The position numbers were made by a program, and so were the translations under genes. The notes under the pieces are model-generated. The model saw only the letters and a program-made list of their open reading frames with translations. It was not told where the DNA came from and did not search any database. A stretch of DNA of 64,000 nucleotides from Isoetes taiwanensis (Eukaryota > Streptophyta > Lycopodiopsida > Isoetales > Isoetaceae), in contig JAJEKV010000036.1 in assembly GCA_021234155.1 (NCBI GenBank), forward strand, positions 11,239,426 through 11,303,425. Direction: 5' to 3'. Shown in pieces: positions 1 through 12,399 of this stretch. Every line of letters starts with the position of its first letter. Position 1 is the stretch's first letter.

Positions 1-1542
1 AGGTGAGCCAAAAAGATTTAATTTGGGACACTTTGTGGAAACTTTTTCCTTATATGGAATTTTGTTCGATGGTTTTCGGCCTGTAAAACCATAGTCGATA
101 AAGGCAGGCAATTTTCCAATCTGCAAGGCTAGATCAAAATTGGCATATGGACGATGGCATTGGTGCCTTGAGCCCTCTTTGGTCGCATCTGATCTGGATG
201 GATATGAACAACTCAGATCCGTCTGCAGCACATGAAATTTTCCCTGTTATTTCTTGCCACAACAGACCGTTCAAACTCCGTGGCGGATACTCTCTATGTG
301 GCCGCCAGCATGAACAGGTTATTCCCTTTGAATAGCATAGATTTGAGAATGATTTGCTGCTCTATGCTGGATATATGCCATATTAAATGTTCTGGGCTCT
401 GGCATTGACCTCTGCATGCAAAGGTAATATGCAGTTGTTGTTAATTTTCACAGCTTCTAGTACTCATTTAGTTCTCATAAGGTTTGGAAGCGGCTAGGAA
501 GAGGCTTGGGAAATCGAATTTTGGGAGGATGCTATACAACATATCAAAGATCAAATGCATCTCACAAACAACTGAAGCAAGAATACTCAGGTTCAAACAT
601 CACATTCCTGCTCCGAGGGGGTTTCCTGAAACAAACCCCCTAGCGGTCCCGCGAGCGGCGGCAATTCATCCAGCTTCACACATTCGCCTCTCAGAAATCC
701 TTTCTCCACCTCTTTTTTCCTTCAATAATCTCCCACTATCTCCTCCTAATTCTTCCCCCACCTCTTTTTCCTCCGATAATCTCCCACTAACTCCTTCTAA
801 TTCTGCTGATTCTGCTGAATACCGATTAAGGTATTCAAATCCTTCAAACAACTATAGCTATTCCTCCAAATCCTTCAATTTTCCTCCAAATCCTTCAATT
901 TTACACCCAGCCACAAATCAATCCCCGTTCATTAGGACCCAGTTCATTTTTTGAATTGTCTCCCATAGAAATGTTTGCAGGGAGGAGCCGATTTGATCTC
1001 CGAGCAGGTGTTTGCAAACATAGAAGCGCGAAGGAGAAGATAGAAGGAGATTGAAATTGGATTTACCAGCAGGGAAGAAAGCCCGGACAAAAAAAATTCA
1101 GGAACTCCGGATGAAGAGTCGTCATCAATAAATCATGGGAAATCATCCATTTGAATAAAGGGAAGGAAATATCGAACTAGAGTAGAAGAAAAATACGTGT
1201 CTTTCGTTTTCTGTCACTCAATCAAAAGCGGAACACAGCAGTCTCCAGTACAAAGCTCAATCAAAAGGAAGGCAGGATGGAGGTATTTGCCCTAAATCCT
1301 TATGATACTTGCCTTCGAATGCAAGCAAAGAACAAAAAGCGCATAAGAATTTGGTTGCACCTAAGTCAATTCCCGGTTCCTTGCCTTGGAAGGAAAACTT
1401 CCAATCTCTTATCCCGAGAGGAAAACTTCCAATCTCTTATCCCGAGAATTTCACTGAATGAAGACACCTCAATGTTAGAATTGGAATCAGGATCACGAAA
1501 ATTTGCCAAGTGTCATTTATATAGCCAAAGAATAAAAGAATG
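1..1542. other. Left-edge region, no supported gene
   Basis: No gene can be supported here. The open frame at 484-954 (+) is 156 residues of Ser/Pro/Asn-rich low-complexity sequence built on short CTCC/TTCC-rich repeats. The frame at 1277-1591 (+) runs through a tandem duplication and into the poly(T) of the neighbouring LINE. Neither matches a family I know. A short hairpin-like motif at about 617-645 (GGGGGTTT, 8-base loop, AAACCCCC) resembles the long palindrome near 39.6 kb. Confidence 0.5.
1392..1447. repeat. 28-bp tandem duplication
   Basis: Two identical 28-bp units (1392-1419 and 1420-1447) beginning GGAAAACTTCC lie head to tail. This is a simple local duplication with no visible function. 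Confidence 0.9.
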
Positions 1543-1558
1543 GAATCTTCCTACAATC
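1543..1558. repeat. Target-site duplication, left copy (L1-A)
   Basis: GAATCTTCCTACAATC here is repeated exactly at 8024-8039. The nine T that follow are the reverse complement of the LINE poly(A) tail. Together they fix both ends of L1-A. Confidence 0.95.
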
Positions 1559-2041
1559 TTTTTTTTTATTGAAGGCGACTATTTATATTAAGTATAGGTT
1601 AAATATACAAAAAGAAACTTTTTTCAAGGGAAGTGTAACCCAATTTCAGTTTAAGATACTTTTAGAAAAAGAGGTATCTGAAAAGCATAGTCTTTTTGAA
1701 CAGTAACAGATAGAAGCTAGTGAATTCCTTGGAGGTGCTGGTTTGTCCTTTTCCTTGCTTTCCCCTTCATGATCAGATGGAATGTGCAGTAGGTGCATTT
1801 ACAATTGCCCGCCTTGGCCATGTTGAACCTTCCTTTGGCATCTTTGGCCTCGCAGATCAGATCTCTTTGAATGTTGTAATTTTGGTCACAGCAGCAACCA
1901 CAGACGCATATGGCATCGAGATGTGCAGATGTATCAGATGGGCCGAAGAACTTGATCCATTCCTTTTCGTGCTCGGCTTTGTTCCTTTTCCATTTGAGCC
2001 TCCTAGTCATCAGGAACAGAGTATCTGCAACAATAAATGAC

Positions 2042-5000
2042 TCATACATTAATACTAAGGATCCAATTAATATCATACAATACCTGTTTTATGATCCCTT
2101 CCGGGGGGATAATTTCAAAATCAAATATGAAGGAGTTTCTCCCTTTCCAAATTCTCCACAGGAGGATATATATTCTCCAATCCGTTGGGTTGTTAGGCAT
2201 GAAGAATTCTTTGTTATCCAGGGTAACAAGATTTTGGCTTAGGATCTCAGAGGCCAGTTCCAGAACCCATTGAGACCATAGGCAAGACCTGAATAGATGA
2301 TTTTCATCCTCCTTATAGGCTAGGCATCTGTCACAAATATCAGAATTAGTCATAGAAAGCTTAAATCTCTTACAGTTAGTAGCCAATCCCTTGTGCCATA
2401 GCTGCCACATAAATGCTTTGATTTTCGGATTAATTGGGCTACTCCACATAAATTTGAGGTTCCTCCTAGCAGTGTCCGAAGAAACTCCCCATTTAAGGTG
2501 AATTGTAACAGTTTGGTCTCTCATGAGAAACTTGTAGGCCGAATTGACTTTGTAGCCATTCACCCCGTTGTGCTTCCAAGAGTCTTGGGAGTGGGACCAT
2601 CTGCCATTCACTACTGTATTAATAATGGCTTCATACAGCATCTGTGTTTGCTGACTTTCCCCTGCAAGGACTGAGTTATGAAATAAAATAATCCCATTAT
2701 CATCATATAGATCTCTGATCATGGTGATCCCTTTTTGCTTCCAAAGTTTCGCTTGATCAGGGAAGTGGCAGGCTAGGCACATATCAGGATTATCCAAAAT
2801 GAGAGCAGGATTCCAAAAAATGGATTGATCTGTGGATAAACCCTTTTCCCAACTGTACATCTGTTTAATTTCGAGCCAAGCCTTTATCCACTTTTTAATA
2901 AGACCTGGAGTGGTGGCTCGAACAGAGAATGGAAAGAAGATAGAGTGTGGCAGGTCCATCTTTAGGTTTCTCCAACCATAAGGATGGCATTTACCAATAT
3001 AATGCCTGATCAGTACAGAGATGGGGTGCTTGATTCTATCATAAGAGGCCTTGTGAAAATATTTTGCTGCCAAAGCCAAACCTTGCTTTCCTATATTAAT
3101 AGTTCCCAATCCACCTTCTGCTTTTGACTTGCAACACTCTTCCATGGAAACTGGGTGCCAGCACCTTCTATTTTGGCCACAGGAGATAAACCTGCCAATA
3201 ATACCTTGAAGCTTATTAGTAACTTTTTTGGGAGCTAAAATAATTGAAGATTGATAGACCTGCGAGGAGGATATCATAAAATTGGCTATAATAGCTCTGC
3301 CATTCTTGGAAAGATATTTAGAGTTCAGGGTGTCCACCTTTTTATAAAATTTATCAGTTATATCATTCCACAGTTCTGAGGCATTACTTCTGATGGCAAA
3401 GGGAATACCCAGAATTTTAGTCTTTGTGCATGCGGAGTTATACTTACAGCCAAAAAGGTCAGCTGCATGGGTGCCCTTGTCCATGTCCCTGGCTTGAATA
3501 GCAGATTTAAGAGGGTTAATTTTGCAACCTGAGGTATGGCCGAAGTCCTGAAGAATATGCTGAGTGTTGGTGATTGAATCCTGATCCATAGATGTCATAA
3601 TGAAGGTATCATCAGCAAAATGTCCGTTGAGGATCTGATCCACCTGAGAGTTATCAGGGAGTTGAAGTCCTTTGATAGAATTCTCATTCTTTGCCTTATC
3701 CAATCTGCTATGCAAAGCTTCCATGACAATTAAGAATAAAAACGGGGCTAAAGGACACCCTTGCTTGACACCTCTTTTGAGAGCAAAGAATGGGCTGCAC
3801 TCACCATTAACAAGTACTGCCGATCTAGAATTACTCAAGATAGCTTTAAATATACCTATACTTTTTTCGTTGAACCCCAGAGCCCTGCAGCATTTAAACA
3901 AGAAATTCCAACTGACCGTATCAAACGCTTTCGTGATATCCAGTTTGAGAAGGGCAATATCTTGGTTGGATTCTTTGGCCCAGTGTAATCCTAAGATTGC
4001 AGTGACCACATAGTCCAGGATAAATCGATCCTTGAGATATGCTGATTGGGTGCTGCTGATTGCATTGTTTAATATCTTCTTGAGTCTTGCAGCCAGCGCC
4101 CCTGCAATTATCTTGTAAATAACATTAGTAAGAGAAATTGGTCTATAATCAGCAAAGGAGGTTGGGGAATCGATCTTGGGAATGAGAATAATAAGACTCG
4201 TGTTGATTCTGGCATCCAGACACTTATTTATCCTGAACTCATTGGCCAATTTGGTAATACCCTCACTTAAAATAGGCCAAGCCTTTTTAAAAAATTCCGC
4301 AGGGAGACCATCTGGTCCCGGGGTTTTCCCATTATCCATTCCAGAGATAACTTCCTTGAGCTCAAGATCAGTAAATGGGGATGTGATCAGGTTGTTCTGG
4401 TCATCATTGACTTTACTCCTAATATTAATGAAAAGGTCCATCAACCCTTCGGGACAGTCAGTGTTAGTACCCATAATCTTTGTGAAATGGTCCACAGCAG
4501 CCTTCTTGAGGTTGAGATCACCAGAAATTAGAGTGTCCACCACCTTGATTTCATCAATTTGATTTCTTTTGAGCTTTGTCTTGGCCTTGATAAAAAAAAT
4601 ACTTGGAGTTACATCTCTCATCCTCTTTAAGTTCTTTGATTTTAGCCTTTACTTTCCAGCCCTTTGCAATGCTAATTTCCTCCTTCTCTATCTGAATTTT
4701 GATGTCCTCTTGCATGTCAGCAGGGGCATTACTGAGGCTCTCTCTCAGATTAGCCAGATTGGCTTGCTTCTGGTAGTGGATTTCTTTACCCCAGCATTTT
4801 AGCCAACTTTTAATGTGCTTGGCTAAGTTTATCCACCACCACATCCAACCTATATCACCAGCTGGCTTGGGATGACAGTTTATAATGTTCTGGAGCTTAT
4901 CCAGAAAATCCTCATGGTCCAAAAGATTAACATTAAGCTTGAAGAAGGATTTTCTGTTGTTTTGCATGTTCTTGCCAATAAAACAAATTTGCTGAGGATA

Positions 5001-5673
5001 GTGGTCTGAGAGAGTGTACCCTGTTAAATTATCCACTCTACTGCCAATAGTCCATAGGTTCTCACTAAGGTAAAAGCGGTCATGAAGGCAGCAAATAGGA
5101 TCAGCTCTATGATCAGACCAGCTAAAAGAATTAGGTTTGGTTCTGGCAATTCTGAGATTATGATCAGCTAGAAGCTTGGTCCAAACACACCGTTCCTGAG
5201 GCAAGAGAGCTTTAAAATTCCTATTTTTCATGTAGCTATCAGTGACCATATTAAAGTCTCCAGCCAGAATTAGATCATCAGCATCTATATTGGTCAGACT
5301 TTGATTGATTTGATTCCACACAATAATCCTCTCAAAGGGATTATGGTAAGAGTACACATTAGCTATAGCTATAGTATCAGGGCCACCTACCACTGTTATC
5401 ATTGACCATATGATTTACCTCCAGATTGATTCTCATATTCCACCCTATGGCAATACCTGCAGACGAGTCATTAGCACTAATAGACCAAACTTTAAAATTA
5501 GGAGGAAGGGATCTAGAAATAATCTCGTTATGGTTAAGATCATGGATCTTATGCTCCTGGATTAGCAAAATATCAGGGTTAAGGGTAGATATACAGACCT
5601 TTAGACGCTCCCTTTTGATAATATTATTTATACCCTGGAGATTCTAGGTAATGATCTTAAGGGGGTTAGACAT
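2042..5673 (-). pseudogene. L1-A ORF2: endonuclease-reverse transcriptase (broken)
   Basis: ORF2 copies LINE RNA by target-primed reverse transcription. The start ATG (5671-5673) overlaps the ORF1 stop as TAATG. An AP-endonuclease domain comes first (about 5670-4600): the usual 'TWNLQG' start reads 'IT-stop-NLQG', a TGG to TAG nonsense change near codon 10, followed by 'LIQEHK' and 'AGDFNMV'. A long uninterrupted RT frame follows (4621-2042, 859 residues) with 'LIPKIDSPTSFADYRPISL', 'LKLDITKAFDTV', 'GVKQGCPLAPFLF' and catalytic 'FADDTF'. The C-terminus has the zf-RVT region ('WQLWHKGLATNCKRF', 'CDRCLAYKEDENHLF'). Frames shift near 5390 and 4610. The catalytic aspartates remain, but translation would need the breaks bypassed. 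Confidence 0.93.
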
Positions 5674-7690
5674 TAGCATTTGTATCTTCCTTTGGCCATC
5701 CTGGATTGGATGGCTGAATTCCTCGGGCTTACTCTAAGAGGTCCAAGGTAAGTTTTCTTCTGTCCCCTGCCCCTTCTTCTTGAAGTAATCTGCTTCCATC
5801 CTTCCTCATTGCAAGAATGTATGAACTCGTGGTCCGAATTATAATTCTCAAACTCCCCCTCGGAATTTTCCTCCTTAAGAGGGAAGGAGAGAGTCACCAT
5901 ACCTGTTTTAAATTTGACTTCCAAGTTGACATTCTTGAGAAAAAAATCCCAATTGTTGTTCATGAAGAGAGAATCGCTTTTGAGAGTGAAATACGAATGA
6001 TGTTCATCAGGGTCCCTTTGAGTTATGGTTTTACAATCCATTTGAGCTTGAGCAGGATCAACTTTTTGAGCCCGAGACGAATCATCCATATTTTTGGGGC
6101 GCCACTCCTGCCTAATAATGAGAGGGGGTTTAACTGATGTAGCTTTTTCCCAGAAGGGTGTAGCTTCTTCAAGCACCTTGTGGGTGGGAGTTTTAGAATA
6201 CACCACCTCCAAATCCAGAGTTCTGCCTTCTGAGATCTTGATTTTAACATTTTTAAGCCATCTTGAGTCAATTTCTTTAGAAATACAGACAGAGGGGAAA
6301 TTTGTTTGGGGGATATTTATAGAGATAATATCCCCCAAGTTGCTCGAGATGGCCCTTAGATGAGAAATTGTCCATAAGGCAGGAGGCAGATTAGGAAATG
6401 TTATCCAGGTGGAAGTAGAAATATGCTTTGAGTTACCTGGGGTAAATAATGGGCTCCATCTCATGATATAAAACTCGTTGTTACTAATTTTGCCCAATTT
6501 CTTTTTTAGCAGGTAAGTAACACTAAAATTATCCTTACAGAGGATCTGAAATGTTCTGTTATCAATCTTGAGCAGGGAGCAGATGGGGATTCTATGAGTT
6601 TTGGTGATCCAAAACTTGATTTCTCCAATAGAGGGGCATTTTGAAGGAAAATAGATAAGCATCCCCCTGTCATAGTATAAATTCACTGCCGTGGAATCTT
6701 GAACACTCGAAAGATCAATATAATCCAAATTAACTTTAGATTTGTCAGTCGGGTTAGCACAAGAATCAAGATTAAGCAAAGCATTTTTATATGAGGGAAG
6801 AATTGGACCTTTTGCTTTGTCGCTTTTGCCAATGACAGGGATCCAGTTACATACTTTCTGATCTTCGACTGAAGTACTGATCCTGTTCATGCCAGAGTTG
6901 TGTAGGTCCACGCAGTTCTTACAGTCACACTGATTTGTCTCCAGCGGGTTGAAATAGCCATTGGAATCCTTGATCTTGTATACCAGTGTCCTTTTTGAGT
7001 CTTGTCTGATAAATACCATATTCTTGCGAGACATCTTTAAGGATCAGATCAGAACCCGAGGGGATTTTACTTAGAGCATGCTTCCGGTGGTACTCAATGA
7101 CATTATCGTCGGCTTCTTCCCATCTTTTAATGAGTTTTATGGAAGCCTTAGAGTTCCAGTTAAGGTTTTCAAGGTCCAAAAGAATTGCCTTGGCCGCATT
7201 GAGCATCTCGTCCATAGATTTCTGGAAGATGTTGTTCTTGAGGCTGCAACAGGCCTTGTTTCACCCTTATCCTTTTACATAAGTTTCTGTCCATTTCCTG
7301 AAGAAGCTCGAACATATTCCAGGCCCAATCCCTATCGTTTGCCCTTCCAGCATTATAATATTTATCCACGGCTTCCATTTTACTGAGAATCTCACATATA
7401 ACCCCGTCACCAAGAACCTCCATGCAAACTGCCGCTGCTCTCTGTTGATCTTGAATTAGAGCAAAGGTGATATACAAAGATTTCAGTTTCCCCCAAACCT
7501 TATCATTTTTACTATCTAGCCAAAAGATGTTAGTCCATTCATCGTCTTCGATCATGCGGAGAGCTTTTTCCTTGTCCATTTGGCTCTTGGGCTGATTCGA
7601 GCCAATTTTCACGGTTTTGCTTGCCATACTCAGTTTTTGCTTGCGAAACTCCAAACAAGAGTCTGTAAAACCAAGCCTGCCGGAGATCAA
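5673..7690 (-). pseudogene. L1-A ORF1: gag-like RNA-binding protein (broken)
   Basis: ORF1 of plant L1 elements encodes a nucleic-acid chaperone that coats LINE RNA. Three consecutive frames form it: 7690 to about 7235, 7215 to about 7010, and 7034 to 5673. Two single-base-type shifts therefore separate them: the peptide near 'YGRDAQCGQG' continues as 'MDEMLNAAKAI', and 'DVSQEYGIYQT' continues as 'MSRKNMVFIRQD'. The last 453 residues hold a DUF4283-like fold ('FYIMRWSPLF', then 'STWITFPNLPPALW'). A short Cys cluster lies near residue 33 ('CDCKNCVDLH'), and the tail is basic ('TSRRRGRGQKK'). The DUF4283 assignment rests on pattern, not on a profile search. Confidence 0.8.
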
Positions 7691-8023
7691 TCAAACCTCC
7701 ACACCAAAATATCAAGGTCTTCAAATCTTTCCGCCGGTTGTAAATTGAAGAAGAGAGCCCACCGAACTAAGGGTTCTGCCCCAAAATCCAAGGGAACGCT
7801 GAGCCGGAAGAGATTTCTGGGAAAACGGTTGCCCAGAGCCAAATATCCAGTATTATGAGCACAAACTCTTAATGATCCTAGTCTGTCAAAGCATAGTATG
7901 CTAAGGAAGTGACTGCCTACTGACGTCCTACTAAATCCTATCCTAGAATGATTGTTGTACGCTAATCTAAGGAGGTTTCTAATGGCATTGACTGTCACAT
8001 CGTTGTCCACTGGGATCTGGGGC

Positions 8024-8039
8024 GAATCTTCCTACAATC
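8024..8039. repeat. Target-site duplication, right copy (L1-A)
   Basis: Exact second copy of the 16-bp sequence at 1543-1558. It marks the 5' end of L1-A at 8023. Confidence 0.95.
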
Positions 8040-8639
8040 ATTATATATGTTTAGAAAAGTAGGAAAAACTACAAAATACCCTTATGTTTTGACAAATTCC
8101 AAGACATACCATGAGTTTTCATAAATTTTTGTAATGCCCTTGGTCAACGTATTTAGTATTTTGTATTATTGAAAATTGTTCAAATGCTCTTAAGATGTAC
8201 CTTAATTACTCAAATGCCTTTAAGATTCTACGCAATTCACCAAATACCCTTAGGATGCCTTTTTCGTATCATACTAAGAGTCATGGATTTTTTAGATGTT
8301 GTTCTAGTTATAAAACCATACGGAAAGGGGTCAAATTTATCTATCAGAAACATGTATACTGGGGGTATTTTGGCTACTCTATGCACGCAGGTAGCATGTC
8401 CCATATAAAGAAGGTGGATCCTCCGGGCTCTAGGCTTGCCATGATTTGCCTATGGCTGACATTTTGAAGTAGCCAAGACTCTTGAACTTATTAGTCGAGA
8501 GTATTGATGGTTTGGGCTCTGCCGCTCTGTCGAAATTTTTATTTGATCCTGTGATATTTGTTGTCGAGCAAAGGCTCCGAGACATTTTCATCCTGGTCTT
8601 CTTCAACCATTTCCTGTTTCAGATTAACTCTGGAGGAGT
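8040..8639. other. AT-rich stretch with degenerate short repeats
   Basis: No gene is supported. At about 8180-8265, 'CAAATGC(T/C)CTTAAGAT' and close variants recur three times with a spacing of about 30-40 bp. The right part may be the decayed upstream portion of the gypsy fragment that follows. Confidence 0.5.
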
Positions 8640-9002
8640 ATGTTGATGGATCTTATTTTGGAGCTACCACATTCTCGGAGTCATGATGCCATCATGGTCG
8701 TTGTTGTTTACTTCTCTCAGAATTATCATTTTCTTTGTCACTAGCGAGGGAACAAATAATCTTCTTTTTGTGAAGTAGTTAAACCTCATAAATTGTCAGA
8801 CACCATCATCAGTGATTGTGGACCTCAGTTCGTTGCGGGTTTTTTGAAACAACTTTTGGAACTCTTACATGTCGACCCCTCGTTCACTTCCAGTCATCAT
8901 CCAGAAAGTGATGCAAGCAGAGCGCAATAATCAAACTAGTTGAGATGCTTTATCAGTTACCAGCAGGATGATTAGATCGATTGGCTTCCATTAGCTGAGT
9001 TT
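8640..9002 (+). pseudogene. Ty3/gypsy integrase remnant
   Basis: Conceptual translation across several stops gives the integrase core of a gypsy polyprotein. It runs from 'HDAIMVVVVYFSQNYHF' through 'SDTIISDCGPQF', 'LLHVDPSFTSSHHPESD' and finally 'WLPLAEF'. These correspond to the family pattern around the second and third catalytic acids (SDRGPQF and HPQTDGQTE), the latter already degraded. Only about 360 bp remain, and it ends at the LTR of the copia element. It is non-functional. Confidence 0.75.
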
Positions 9003-9593
9003 TGATAGAAACAGAAGCTTTTCAGCCCAGGAATTGAATCCAGATAAGAATACCACAGCTCAATCTCATACACTCTTTTCCACACAGGATTCTTCTATAT
9101 ATCGAATTCTACAAAGGATTAGCAGCACACAGGACTCTTCACACAGATGGTTAATCACAAAGGCTTAACCAGCAAGATAAAACAGCAAGATCACAACAAG
9201 ATAACACCGAATAAGTAAAACCAAGAACCTGTATTATGACGCTTTTGGTCTAACAAATTTCGGCCATTGCCACACATGTCAAGCACAATGATTCTTCTTC
9301 CAATCACGGCAAGGATCAATCGTCTTCTAATTGCTTCTTACAGTTCGTGTTTCGACCTCTAAGAAATTGACTGCCAGTCTCCAACAAATTCCAGTTGCTG
9401 ACGATGCCCAAGCAGATTCAACAAACAAAAATATTTTTCTTTGCCTTTTTTGTTGTCTGCCGTTCTTTTCCTTACCTTTGAAGGTAACATAAACATGCAA
9501 ATACAATATCTTAGAAGAGCCCATGTGTTTCTACTTGTAATTGCCATGTGTAGTCAAGCATCACACGGACATGATAAATACTTGAATCCAATA
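9003..9593 (-). repeat. Copia 3' LTR (putative)
   Basis: The 591-bp segment lies just downstream, on the minus strand, of copia RNase H sequence. Read on minus it follows a purine run (polypurine tract) and ends in 'TGTTTCTATCA', a typical copia LTR terminus. No matching 5' LTR is found in the window, so the boundaries rest on the tract and the terminal CA only. Confidence 0.55.
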
Positions 9594-9594
9594 A

Positions 9595-9604
9595 TCTCCC
9601 CCTC
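9595..9604 (-). other. Polypurine tract of copia element
   Basis: Reads GAGGGGGAGA on the minus strand directly next to the putative LTR start (TATTGGATTC). This is the plus-strand primer position expected in Ty1/copia elements. Confidence 0.65.
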
Positions 9605-9796
9605 ATGTGTATGTGATAGCAGTCTCAACATCTTCTACCCCTAACTCTTTTTGAAATATTTTGAATGTGGACTCAGGCAAAGCCTTTGTAAATATGTCTG
9701 CACACTGCATATCTGTAAGTCTCTATAGTGACAGTGATTTTTCACGTGATCGCGTATGAAGTGATTATGCAGCTCAATATGTTTTGTTCTTTCATG

Positions 9797-11950
9797 TCAA
9801 AATGGATTTTTAGTCATGGCAATACAACTTGTACTATCACAAGATAATGATATTGGTTCCCTATGCACTAGACCTAATTCTACTAGTAATTGCCTAAGCC
9901 AAATTATTTCTCTGGAAGCAAGAGACACAGTTGCATACTCAACTTCTTCCGTAGAAAGAGCAATAGAGGTTTGTTTCTTCCAAGCGATAGTTGCCTTGCC
10001 TAGTAAACAAGCATATCCTGATCTTGACCTTCGTGTATCTATATCATCACCCCAATCTGCATCCGCAAAACCTTCAAGCAATAGACTTTCCAATTTTAAC
10101 CATGTTCATGTCTAAAATAAGTTCATAATTTAGAGTGCCTTTTAAAAACCTTAGAATACGTTTTGCACATTTCCAATGTCCTTCAACAGGACTATTCAAA
10201 AATTGACTTAAATTAGGACGTGTACAATTTGACACGTATTGAAAACACCCAATAAGCTCCCTATAGGGTCGATTCATCATAATAATCTTTTCTTCTTCTG
10301 TTTTTGGAAATATTTCAGAGTTGATTCTTTGCCCAGATGTTACCGGAGTGCTAGCAGGTTTACATTCCTCCATCTTAAACCTTTTAAGCATACCTAAAAT
10401 ATTCTTTTTTTGGGTAATAGCTATAAATCCACTTTTCCTATGTCTATAAACTTCCACCACACCTAATAACTGTTTAAGTTCCCCAAGTCTGTCATCTGAA
10501 ACCTTTGCTTTAAAATATCTTTGCAATGTTCTAAGCAATTAACATTATTTGCAGCCATGACACAATCATCTATATACACAGCAATTATGAAAAAATGATC
10601 TCCATCTTTATAGACATACACATTTCCATCCATGTTTAATTTTTCAAACCCGTGTGTTTTCAAATGATTGTCAAGACATACATACCATTGTCGTGGCACT
10701 TGCCTTAGACCATAGACTGCCTTCTGCAGTTTCCACACTTTATCCCCATCAATCTCATATCAAGGAGGTTGCTCCTCATTCAATTCTACATTTAAAAACG
10801 ATGTGCTAACATCCATATGATGCAAATCTAAATTGTGCATGTTAGCAATATCCATAATCGCTCTAATACTTGTTAACTTAACAATAGGAGAGAAAGTTTC
10901 ATCATAATCAATACCTTCTATTTGTGTAAATCCTTTCGCCACTAGTCTATCTGGCCCCTGTTTAATTCAAAAAATTCACTTGTTTCCAACCACATTTCTA
11001 GTGTTAAGCCTTTCAACTAATTTAAATGTTTCTATACATTTAAAAGAACTTAATTCCGTATCCATTGCATGTTTCCATTTATCTGACTCTGGGCTTTCTA
11101 TAGCTTCATTATAGTTGTTTGGTATTTCTGATTCTAACACAATCATAAGAGCTGGTATTCCTGATCACTTTCTTCAATCTTTTCACGTGTTATTATATAC
11201 TTCTCTTAGCTGCATCTCTCCTCGTACTTCTTCCAGTCTCATCCCTTCCATATTGTGTTGTATCAAACGGTATTCCTTCTTTAAGTAATTCCACTTCAGT
11301 TCTTCTCCTACACTACGTTACTTCAGAAACTGGTTCTATTTCCTCATCACCATGCTCAGTTTGATCTACATGTTCAGTTTGTTCTTGTTGCTCTTCTGCT
11401 TTGCTAATATCAACAATAGTTCTTGTTTCTTTTTCCCCATCATCAAAATAGTCGACTGGTTCCTAGTTAATAGCTTTACCTGCATCTTAATCTTGATTAT
11501 TAATAGAAATCTGACCCCTAATTATATAATATGTTTTCAATGAAAATGACTCGACTGACAATTACTGCTCTTTTACTTGGATCATAAAGTATATCCTTTC
11601 GACAAATTATCATATCCAACAAAGTAAGGTTCTCTACTTTTATCATCTAACTTCTATCTACTCTTCCACTATTTTTGCGTAAACTAAACATCCAAAAATT
11701 TTAAATTCTTTCATAGATTGGCATTTATCTGTCCAAAGCTCATCTGGAATTTTACCTTCTAAGGCCTTGCTCGATCCTACGTCACCAATATGAATTGCTG
11801 GAGCTCGTTTTGCTGAGCTGCTTTCTTAAATAAAACATGCATCCAACCACCATTATGCTCCTTACTCTTGCCTTGCCCAATATGCTAAGTAGGTCCAATT
11901 GCATTGAAAGCAAAAGGAACTAATGCAGAAGAAGCTAGTGGAGCTTTCAT
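9797..11950 (-). pseudogene. Ty1/copia pol remnant: integrase end, RT, RNase H
   Basis: On the minus strand, decayed integrase C-terminal sequence comes first (about 11,800-11,520: 'GSSKALEGKIPDELW', 'FGCLVYAKI', 'YDPSKRAVIVSR'). Reverse transcriptase follows (10,942-10,074: '[19 protein letters not shown]', 'WKLQKAVYGLRQVPRQWY', catalytic 'VYIDD'), then RNase H (10,093-9,797: 'GFADADWGDD', 'SGYACLLG', 'ALSTEEVEYATVS'). The reading frame changes at least three times and has internal stops. With its 3' LTR and tract it forms the 3' two-thirds of a copia element. The 5' LTR, gag and protease are missing, so it is inactive. Confidence 0.88.
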
Positions 11951-12399
11951 TTGTGCAAAATGAGATTTCTCTATAGAGCATGATGCCACAACTACCATAC
12001 TACATGTTATCTTGCACACAAGATGTGGTCATAATTGCAGTAAATGGGATGACAGCATGTGTTATATCACTGGATGACAAGGGCGTTGAAGATGCCTCAG
12101 GTAAAGAGAACACAAGATAAGGTACCAGGTGGGGGAAGAAACTCACTAAACGAGAAACAAAAGAAAATGCAGATGAAGGAGAAGTGGAGACAGAGGTTGA
12201 AATTAACGGAGATGTAATAACAAATATGTGCCTGAAGACGAAGAAATAAGTGAAGGTATGGTAGTGAAAGATGCACTAGATGGAGTCTTTAGAAACTGAA
12301 TAGTAAAAATTGGGGGGGATCTAATATAGGATGGAGGACTAGCAGGTGAAGAAATATGATTATTTGGGAAAACTATGTGAAAATCCCAAGTAAAACACA
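11951..12399. other. Junction between two opposing copia fragments
   Basis: No domain is recognised. The sequence joins the minus-strand copia remnant to a plus-strand one. It is AT-rich with no long reading frame and may be decayed retroelement sequence. Confidence 0.4.

Larger units (their letters stand above)
1559..8023 (-). mobile_element. Full-length L1-type LINE (L1-A)
   Basis: This is a 6,465-bp non-LTR retrotransposon on the minus strand. It is bounded by perfect 16-bp target-site duplications and ends 3' in a short poly(A), seen as poly(T) at 1559-1567. From 5' to 3' it has a leader of about 330 bp (7691-8023), ORF1 (7690-5673), and ORF2 (5673-2042) with AP endonuclease, reverse transcriptase and zf-RVT finger. 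A 3' UTR of about 480 bp follows. The intact ends and TSDs indicate a fairly recent full-length insertion. Both ORFs nevertheless carry frameshifts or stops, so the copy is not autonomous as read. It supplies the reference structure for the truncated L1 copies elsewhere in the window. Confidence 0.93.

Noticed and set aside
484-954. 156-residue open frame (+)
   Set aside because: Low-complexity Ser/Pro/Asn sequence from short repeats; no recognisable domain or gene context.
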